DNA of 33,103 nucleotides from Acidobacteriota bacterium (GTDB taxonomy: Bacteria; Acidobacteriota; Vicinamibacteria; Vicinamibacterales; CAVVIG01): the NCBI GenBank assembly GCA_025463215.1, contig JAOBWF010000047.1, positions 1-33,103 on the forward strand, in the 5' to 3' direction. The notes beneath the pieces were generated by a model. The model made no database searches and had not been told where the DNA came from. It worked only from the letters and a program-made list of their open reading frames with translations. Of the stretch, positions 7,245 through 12,286 are shown one piece after another (within the stretch, counting starts at the first letter, position 1; every line of letters starts with the position of its first letter). A program made the translations under genes and the position numbers.

Positions 7245-7985
7245 TCATCGCCCGGCGGGCGATTCCAACGCGCTCACATCGCGTGCGATACAGAACACCG
7301 TACCGTCGCCGCTGGACGACAGCGTACCGTCGAACCTGACGTCCTCGTCGCCGGCGCGGATCGAGCATTCGAACGCCTGAGGCTGTCCGGTCTCGAGTGC
7401 GTGGTGAATCTGCAGCAGGAAGCGATCGGCCTGCGCCGCCGGAAACACCTCGTGCAGCGTACGCCCCACCAGTTCCTCCGACGGCTGGCACGCCCGGCCC
7501 GGCCGCGTCGGCGCGACGCGCACAAACCGGCCGGCACTGTCGACCACGAGGACGACGTCCGAGAGGCCGCCAAAGAGCGCCCGGAGTTCCGCTTCCGATC
7601 GGGAGATCGCCTGCTCGATGCTGCGCCGTTGCGCGAGCCGCACCACGCGCGCCGCCAGCCGGAACGGGTCGTACGGCAGATCGACATAGTCGTCGGCGCC
7701 GGCGGCGAAGCCCTCGGACGCCAGGCTGTTGTCGGCGCTGACGAGCACGACGGGCACGTCGAACAGCACGGCGTCGCTGCGGACCGCGCGGCACAACGCG
7801 AGGCCGTCCATGATCGGCATCCACACGTCGCTGACGATCACGTCGGGTTGCACGTCGCGCGCGATCGCCAGCGCGTCGCCGCCGTTGAGTGCCTGATGCA
7901 CGGTCGCGCCGGCGCCGGTCAGAAGGTTGGAAAGGAACTCGAGCTGATCCACGTTGTCATTGACGACGAGCACATTCTGATTCAT
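7245..7985 (-). CDS. Receiver-PAS domain response regulator with degenerate receiver
   Basis: A 246-residue protein. Residues 1-120 are a CheY-like receiver: VLVVNDN (Asn9-Asp10, where two acids are usual), phosphoacceptor Asp53 in VIVSDVWMP, Ser83 in VVLVSADN. The position of the invariant lysine is Leu103, reading DDYVDLPYDP where TKPF-like sequence is normal. Residues 135-240 are a PAS domain (LRALFGGLSDVVLVVDSAGRFVRV and a TGQPQAFECSI region). There is no output domain for DNA binding or catalysis, so it probably works through protein contacts or as a phosphate sink. ATG 7985 is chosen because the receiver begins immediately (MNQNVLVV); ATG 8006 would add seven residues. It lies 72 bases downstream of the NarL-type regulator in the same orientation as the kinase. 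Confidence 0.83.
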   Translation of the reverse strand: MNQNVLVVNDNVDQLEFLSNLLTGAGATVHQALNGGDALAIARDVQPDVIVSDVWMPIMDGLALCRAVRSDAVLFDVPVVLVSADNSLASEGFAAGADDYVDLPYDPFRLAARVVRLAQRRSIEQAISRSEAELRALFGGLSDVVLVVDSAGRFVRVAPTRPGRACQPSEELVGRTLHEVFPAAQADRFLLQIHHALETGQPQAFECSIRAGDEDVRFDGTLSSSGDGTVFCIARDVSALESPAGR

Positions 7986-8057
7986 GCGATCTGCAGCGTA
8001 CCGCATGCCGGGCCGCAGGAAAATCAGGCGCCGCCCTGTCGCGGTGTCGGGCGTTCC

Positions 8058-8684
8058 CTACAAACGCTGCTCGATCCAGTAGCGGATGAGTTCTGCATTG
8101 CTCGTCATCGACATCTTCTCGAGAATACGGGACCGATAGGTGCTGACCGTCTTGTCGCTCAGTCCGAGCAAGGTCGAGATGTCGCCGACGCTCTTGCCGG
8201 AGCCGATGAGCCGCAGGACCTCGAACTCGCGCGCCGAGAGTTTTTCGTGCAGCGGCCGGTCCGTTCCGGCGGGCAGATCGAAGGCGAGCGACTCGGCGAG
8301 CGACGGGCTCACGTACCGGCCGCCGCTGAGCACCTTGTTGATCGCCTGCAGAAGCACGGCGCGCGGGCTGTCCTTCATCACGTACCCGGACGCGCCCGCT
8401 TTCAATGCCCGCCGGGCGTAGAGCTCCTCCGAATGCATGCTCAACATCAACACCGGCAGCGCCGGCCGCGCGCGCTTCATGTCCATCACCGCGTCGAGGC
8501 CGCTGCGACCGCCGAGCGACACATCGACGATCGCAAGATCCCACGGCTCGGCCATCACCAGCTCGAGCGCGCGATCCGCGGTCATCGCCTCGCCGAACAC
8601 GGTCCCGCCGGCGTACTCTTCGACGATCCGCTTGACGCCGTCCCTCAGGACGGCGTGGTCGTCGACGATCAGGATTCTCGCCGT
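8058..8684 (-). CDS. NarL/FixJ-type response regulator, apparent ACG start
   Basis: A 208-residue two-domain regulator. The receiver has Asp8-Asp9 in ILIVDDHAVLRDG, phosphoacceptor Asp54 in LAIVDVSLGG, Ser in LMLSMHSE and Lys in GYVMKDSP. The LuxR-type helix-turn-helix is LSAREFEVLRLIGSG...KTVSTYRSRILEKM near residues 140-185. Without the first 25 residues the phosphorylation pocket would be lost, yet this frame has no ATG, GTG or TTG upstream. ACG 8684-8682 stands five bases after AGGAGG and is followed by GCG-AGA-ATC-CTG, exactly where M-A-R-I-L would begin. An internal ATG at 8600 is therefore rejected as start. The gene overlaps the kinase stop by 16 bases, so kinase and regulator are co-translated and almost surely a cognate pair. 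Confidence 0.88.
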   Translation of the reverse strand, partial: TARILIVDDHAVLRDGVKRIVEEYAGGTVFGEAMTADRALELVMAEPWDLAIVDVSLGGRSGLDAVMDMKRARPALPVLMLSMHSEELYARRALKAGASGYVMKDSPRAVLLQAINKVLSGGRYVSPSLAESLAFDLPAGTDRPLHEKLSAREFEVLRLIGSGKSVGDISTLLGLSDKTVSTYRSRILEKMSMTSNAELIRYWIEQRL

Positions 8685-10090
8685 GGGCTCCTCCTTGCCG
8701 GCACCGCGGCAGTGATCAAGGTGCCGCCGCCTGGCGCGGCGGCGATCTCGAGATGGCCGCCGATCAGTTCGGCGCGCTCCCGCATCCCGATCAAGCCGAG
8801 CGACGATGGCGCGGCGAGCGCCCGTTCGGGAACGCCGCCGCCATTATCCCGAATCTCCAGCGCAAGGCCATGGTCGCGCTCCTCGATCAGGATGTTGACC
8901 CGCGTCGCTGCCGCATGGCGGCCGACGTTGGTGAGCGCCTCCTGCACGATCCGGAACAGCGCCGTCGCCTCGGCGAGCGGCGGTTCATGACCGGGGTCGA
9001 GCAGCACGTCGGCGCGGCAGGCGATGCCGGTGCGCCGCTCGAACAGCCGCGCCTCGTGTTCGATCGCGACCTCGAGCCCCAGGTCCTCGAGGAGCGGCGG
9101 GCGCAGTTCCGACGCGATCCGCCGCACGCTGTCGATGGTCTCGTCGAGGCGCCGCTGCATCGCGTTGAACGCCTCGCCGCTCTCGGTCCCGCAGTACGGC
9201 TCGAGCCGCTCGAGCTCCCATTTCACCGCGGTCAACAGCGATCCGACTTCGTCGTGCAGTTCGCGGGCGATGCGGCGGGCGTCGGCCTCGCGCGCCGCAC
9301 GCAGGCGCTCGGAGAAGGCGCGGGCGTCGGACCGCGCCCGCGTCCGCTGGTGCATCGTCGACGTCACGACCGCCGCCCCCATCAGCGCCGTCGTCACGGC
9401 GCCGAGTGCAATGGCCCCGAGCGACGACACCGCGACCGCATGCGTCCAGACCGGCGGATCGTTCGACGCCGTGAACGTCACCGCCGCCATGCCGGTGTAA
9501 TGCATCACGCAGATCGCGGCGCCCATCAGCACCGCGCCTGGCGCTCGCCTGGCCTCCCAGTCCGGCAACGCGTCGCGCAGCGCAAACGTCACGCGCAGCG
9601 ACAGCAACGAAAAGCCGAACGCGAACACCGCCGACAACAGCACCAGCGGCGGCGAATATCGGCACTCGGCCGGGGCCCGCATCGACCACATCGCGACGTA
9701 ATGCTGGCCGACGATGGCCGTCGCCATGAACAGGCTGCCGGCGATCACGCCACGCCAGCGGAACTGGCGGCGGCTGACGACGAATACGGCGACGATGGCG
9801 CCGGCAAGCGCGATCGCGAACGACAGCAGCGCGGTCGGCCAGTCGTAGCGCGTCGGCACCGGCAGCCGGAACGCGAGCATGCCGGTGTAGTGCATCGACC
9901 AGATACCGATCCCTTGCGCGCACGCCGCGACGATCAGCCAGCGACGGCGGGCGCGGCCGGAGGCTGCCGTAAAGCGGCCGGCCAGCTCGAGGGCGGCAAA
10001 CGAACCGGCGACAGCGGCGCCAATGGACATGGCGACCACCGCATAGTCGTACGAGCCGGTGAGTACGATGCCGGTCGGCAATCGAGCCAC
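8669..10090 (-). CDS. MHYT-domain membrane histidine kinase (HisKA_3 type)
   Basis: A 473-residue sensor kinase starting at GTG 10090. Residues 10-240 hold about seven membrane helices forming an MHYT sensor: MHYTGM at 66-71 and 196-201, with a variant QHYVAM at 129-134 in which the first Met is Gln. MHYT domains are proposed to bind copper and sense oxygen, CO or NO through these Met and His residues. A linker leads to a HisKA_3 dimerisation domain, RRIARELHDEVGSLL, with phosphoacceptor His279. A GHKL ATPase domain follows (IVQEALTNVGRHAAATRV N-box; LEIRDNGGGVP; SLGLIGMRERAELIGG). HisKA_3 kinases partner NarL-type regulators, and one overlaps this gene's 3' end. The role is to pass a redox or gas signal to that regulator; the target genes are unknown, but the divergent lipoprotein gene is a natural candidate. 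Confidence 0.94.
   Translation of the reverse strand: MARLPTGIVLTGSYDYAVVAMSIGAAVAGSFAALELAGRFTAASGRARRRWLIVAACAQGIGIWSMHYTGMLAFRLPVPTRYDWPTALLSFAIALAGAIVAVFVVSRRQFRWRGVIAGSLFMATAIVGQHYVAMWSMRAPAECRYSPPLVLLSAVFAFGFSLLSLRVTFALRDALPDWEARRAPGAVLMGAAICVMHYTGMAAVTFTASNDPPVWTHAVAVSSLGAIALGAVTTALMGAAVVTSTMHQRTRARSDARAFSERLRAAREADARRIARELHDEVGSLLTAVKWELERLEPYCGTESGEAFNAMQRRLDETIDSVRRIASELRPPLLEDLGLEVAIEHEARLFERRTGIACRADVLLDPGHEPPLAEATALFRIVQEALTNVGRHAAATRVNILIEERDHGLALEIRDNGGGVPERALAAPSSLGLIGMRERAELIGGHLEIAAAPGGGTLITAAVPARRSPRRES
8688..8696 (-). promoter_or_regulatory. Perfect Shine-Dalgarno deciding the ACG start
   Basis: AAGGAGGAG on the minus strand, inside the end of the kinase gene. Its core AGGAGG ends five bases before ACG 8684, the only plausible initiation codon for a full-length receiver domain. 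Confidence 0.75.
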
Positions 10091-10101
10091 TCCCTCGCCG
10101 G

Positions 10102-10107
10102 ATCTTA
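10102..10107 (-). promoter_or_regulatory. -10 hexamer, kinase operon
   Basis: TAAGAT on the minus strand, 11 bases before GTG 10090, within GTAAGATCCGGCGA. The same string recurs in mirror orientation at 10212-10226 in front of the divergent lipoprotein gene. Confidence 0.4.
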
Positions 10108-10212
10108 CGCCTCGCCGTGATGCGCGTCATGCATTACCGCGCGGCGTGACACGCCCATCCAGTGCGCTCGGTCGCGAAACCCCTGTAGGGAGATCGGTCG
10201 GCAACATGGGTG

Positions 10213-10218
10213 TAAGAT
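10213..10218 (+). promoter_or_regulatory. -10 hexamer of leaderless-type promoter for lipoprotein
   Basis: TAAGAT lies eight bases before ATG 10227. No Shine-Dalgarno is present between them. Confidence 0.42.
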
Positions 10219-10226
10219 CCTGGCGA

Positions 10227-10637
10227 ATGAGGCGTCGATCGTGCGGAAAATGGAAGCTGCTGGTTCTCCTTTTCCTGCTCGGCGGCTGCCATCAGACACC
10301 GCCCAATCCACCGCAGGCGATCGTCGTCTGGAAGCCGATCGGCAGCTGGTCGGGGCGCGGCGACAGACAGACCGAAACCTTCACCGGCGACAGCGGCGGC
10401 TTCCGCGTCCACTGGCAGACAGGCAGGGAATCGCCGGCGGGCGCGGGACGATTGCGCGTCGTGTTTCGCAGCGGCGACAGCGGCCGCGAGATCATCGAGG
10501 CGATCGACGCACACGGCACCGGCGGCGGCATAGAGGAGGTGGCCGCGGAGCGCCCGCGCTGGTACTACGTCACGATCGAATCGGCGAACGTCGACTGGAC
10601 GGTCAGCATCGACGAGCGGATCGACGCGACCAAGTAG
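10227..10637 (+). CDS. Small lipoprotein of unknown function
   Basis: A 136-residue protein beginning MRRRSCGKWKLLVLLFLLGGC, a lipoprotein signal peptide with lipobox LGGC and lipidated Cys21. The mature part is a single compact domain of alternating short strands: IVVWKPIGSWSGRG, TETFTGDSGGFRVHWQT, GRLRVVFRS, WYYVTIESANVDWTVSIDE. This pattern suggests a beta-sandwich. I do not recognise the family. ATG 10227 is preferred over ATG 10206 because it begins the signal peptide directly and has TAAGAT eight bases upstream. The gene is divergent from the MHYT kinase, with a mirrored promoter element, so it may belong to that regulon. It converges with the GH39-like gene across a hairpin. Confidence 0.75.
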   Translation: MRRRSCGKWKLLVLLFLLGGCHQTPPNPPQAIVVWKPIGSWSGRGDRQTETFTGDSGGFRVHWQTGRESPAGAGRLRVVFRSGDSGREIIEAIDAHGTGGGIEEVAAERPRWYYVTIESANVDWTVSIDERIDATK

Positions 10638-10734
10638 CGCACCGTTCAGCCTGGCCCGTGGCGCAGATCCCGGCCAGGCTCGCGACGAAGGATCATCGGC
10701 GGACTACGGACGAACCATGCGGCCGGCGGTGACA

Positions 10735-10774
10735 GGCTTCAGTCCTGGATCGTGCCGCGGACAGGTCTGAAGCC
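10735..10774. terminator. Hairpin between convergent genes
   Basis: GGCTTCAGTCCTG (10735-10747) pairs with CAGGTCTGAAGCC (10762-10774), 12 of 13 bases, around a 14-base loop. It lies between the ends of the lipoprotein gene and the GH39-like gene, where a bidirectional terminator is expected. No T-run follows on either side, so a REP-like repeat is the alternative. The rest of the 155-base gap (10638-10792) holds nothing I recognise. Confidence 0.5.
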
Positions 10775-10792
10775 CCTGCGCGGCGCGACGCA

Positions 10793-11722
10793 TCAGCGCT
10801 GCGGATGCTGCCGGATGAAGCCCTGGTAGAGCATGAAGGCCGGCCGGTTCGACCAGTCGGCGCGGGTGATCGCCGTGCCGCAATCGCGCCCGACCGGCGG
10901 CTCATAGAGATCGTAGAACAGCACGCCGGTCCACCAGTCGCGCCGCGCCTGGAACGCGGTGAGGACGCGCTGATAGAACAGCGCCTGCCCCGCCTCACCG
11001 AACAGCGACGCGCACGGCTTCATGCCGACCTCGCTCATCCACACCGGCTTGCCGAGCGACACCGGCCGGACGAGTTGATCCATCATGACGGCGAGATCCG
11101 GGCCGTCCGCGTACCAATGCACGGTGACGATGTCGAAGAGATCGCCGAAGTCGTGCATGATCGCCGCGAACCAGCCATCCGTGACGCCGTGAAAGCTGAC
11201 GTCTGGGCCGAGCACCGTCGCGAGCGGGTTGGCGGCGCGGATGGCCGCGCGCGCGGTGATCACGAGCGACCGGTAGACTCTCGGATCGGTTCCCTGCAGG
11301 TACTGATCGAGGTTCGGCTCGTTCCACACGCCCCAGAGAAAGATGTCGTCGCGATACCGGGACACGGTGGCGAAGACGAAGTCGTACCAGTCCTGATAGT
11401 TGAGCGGCGGATAGCGGTACGGCTGGCCGCCGTTGGCCCAGGCCGGCGCATACGCCAGCGACGCGAAAATCGCGCGGTGCGTCCGCTTCGCTTCGTCGCG
11501 CCACGCGTCGGTCGTGCTCCAGTCGAAGCACCCCTTGCATCCGGGCTCGATGACGTCCCAGCCGTACGCCAGGCGGATGACGCCGGCGCCGAGCTCCGCC
11601 GTCTTGTCGGCCATCGGCGCGGTCAGGACGCGCGTGTTCATGCCGTAGTGAAGGTCCTGCGCGGCGGCGGCCGACGCGCAGGCGAGGACCGCGACGAGGA
11701 CAAAGATCGGCAGGCCGCGCAC
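10793..11722 (-). CDS. Secreted clan-A glycoside hydrolase, GH39-like
   Basis: A 309-residue protein starting at GTG 11722 with a signal peptide (MRGLPIFVLVAVLACASAAAAQ). The mature chain reads as a single TIM barrel. The proton donor is Glu135 in WGVWNEPN, and the likely nucleophile is Glu231 in VWMSEVGMK, the usual two-glutamate pattern at the ends of strands 4 and 7 in clan GH-A retaining enzymes. VTVHWYADGPD (around 200) carries the conserved His-x-Tyr before the nucleophile. Size and motifs fit GH39 or a related family better than GH5. It should act on a plant or microbial polysaccharide in the periplasm or outside the cell; the sugar is not predictable. TATCAT eight bases before GTG supports the start. 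The start is only 20 bases from the divergent barrel-protein gene. Confidence 0.82.
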   Translation of the reverse strand: MRGLPIFVLVAVLACASAAAAQDLHYGMNTRVLTAPMADKTAELGAGVIRLAYGWDVIEPGCKGCFDWSTTDAWRDEAKRTHRAIFASLAYAPAWANGGQPYRYPPLNYQDWYDFVFATVSRYRDDIFLWGVWNEPNLDQYLQGTDPRVYRSLVITARAAIRAANPLATVLGPDVSFHGVTDGWFAAIMHDFGDLFDIVTVHWYADGPDLAVMMDQLVRPVSLGKPVWMSEVGMKPCASLFGEAGQALFYQRVLTAFQARRDWWTGVLFYDLYEPPVGRDCGTAITRADWSNRPAFMLYQGFIRQHPQR

Positions 11723-11730
11723 CGTGTGCC

Positions 11731-11736
11731 ATGATA
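11731..11736 (-). promoter_or_regulatory. -10 hexamer of leaderless-type promoter for GH39-like gene
   Basis: TATCAT on the minus strand, eight bases before GTG 11722. The complementary strand gives CATGAT (11730-11735) seven bases before ATG 11743 of the divergent gene, so both promoters may share the same bases. Confidence 0.42.
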
Positions 11737-11742
11737 GCCGCG

Positions 11743-12279
11743 ATGCGTCGCGCGCTGCCGTTGGTGCTGCTCCTCCTCGCGGTGCCGCGGCAGGCTGCCG
11801 CGCAACGCGCGTTCGAAGTGTCCGGCGGCTATGCCGCGGCCCGCGACTCCCGCGACGAGGTCACGCTGCCCGCGGGCTGGACCGCGGGCGCCGCGTGCGA
11901 TCTCGCGTCCGCTGTCGCCCTCGTGGCCGACGTCAGCGGCCAATACAAATCGATCGCGCTGTTGAACAGCGAGGCGCGGCTGCGCGTGCACACGGTGATG
12001 GGCGGATTGCGGGTCGGCAGCCGAATCGGGCGGCTCACTGAGTTCGGTCAGGTGCTGGCCGGGGTCGTGCGGACGAGCGGATCGGCGTTCGGCGCCACCA
12101 CGACGGGGCAATCGGTCGGGGTGCAGCCCGGCGCCGGCGTCGATTATCCATTGACCGATCGCCTCGCCGCCCGCGCCGAGTTCGACGTGCGGCTGATTCG
12201 CCGGCAGGCCGAGGCGACCAACGGCGGTCTGCAGTACCGCGTCGCCGCCGGCCTCGTCTACCGAAGCCGGCGGCGGTGA
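11743..12279 (+). CDS. Small outer-membrane beta-barrel-like protein
   Basis: A 178-residue protein with signal peptide MRRALPLVLLLLAVPRQAAAQ. The mature part consists of alternating-polarity strands typical of an eight-stranded barrel: AFEVSGGYAAARD, VALVADVSGQYKSI, RLRVHTVMGGLRVG, TEFGQVLAGVVRTSG, GVQPGAGVDYPLTDRLAARAEFDVRLI, QYRVAAGLVYRS. The pattern GAGVDYPLTDRLAARAEFD is close to OmpW/OmpA-barrel outer-membrane proteins. It has no peptidoglycan-binding domain, so it is not a full OmpA. ATG 11743 is chosen over ATG 11731 because it begins the signal peptide with two arginines; the alternative adds four residues. It ends seven bases before the stop of the convergent TonB-dependent receptor. 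Confidence 0.75.
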   Translation: MRRALPLVLLLLAVPRQAAAQRAFEVSGGYAAARDSRDEVTLPAGWTAGAACDLASAVALVADVSGQYKSIALLNSEARLRVHTVMGGLRVGSRIGRLTEFGQVLAGVVRTSGSAFGATTTGQSVGVQPGAGVDYPLTDRLAARAEFDVRLIRRQAEATNGGLQYRVAAGLVYRSRRR

Positions 12280-12286
12280 CGCGCGG

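Larger units (their letters stand above)
10100..10220. repeat. Inverted repeat in divergent kinase/lipoprotein promoter region
   Basis: GGATCTTAC at 10100-10108 and GTAAGATCC at 10212-10220 are perfect inverted copies. Similarity extends outward to GTAAGATCC(T)GGCGA in each direction. Each arm sits just before a start codon, so the arms may be two copies of one promoter element, or sites for a shared regulator. Confidence 0.5.

Noticed and set aside
10100-10220. Inverted repeat as ends of a small transposable element
   Set aside because: The arms lie at the two start codons, there is no target duplication, and the spacer holds only the divergent promoter region.
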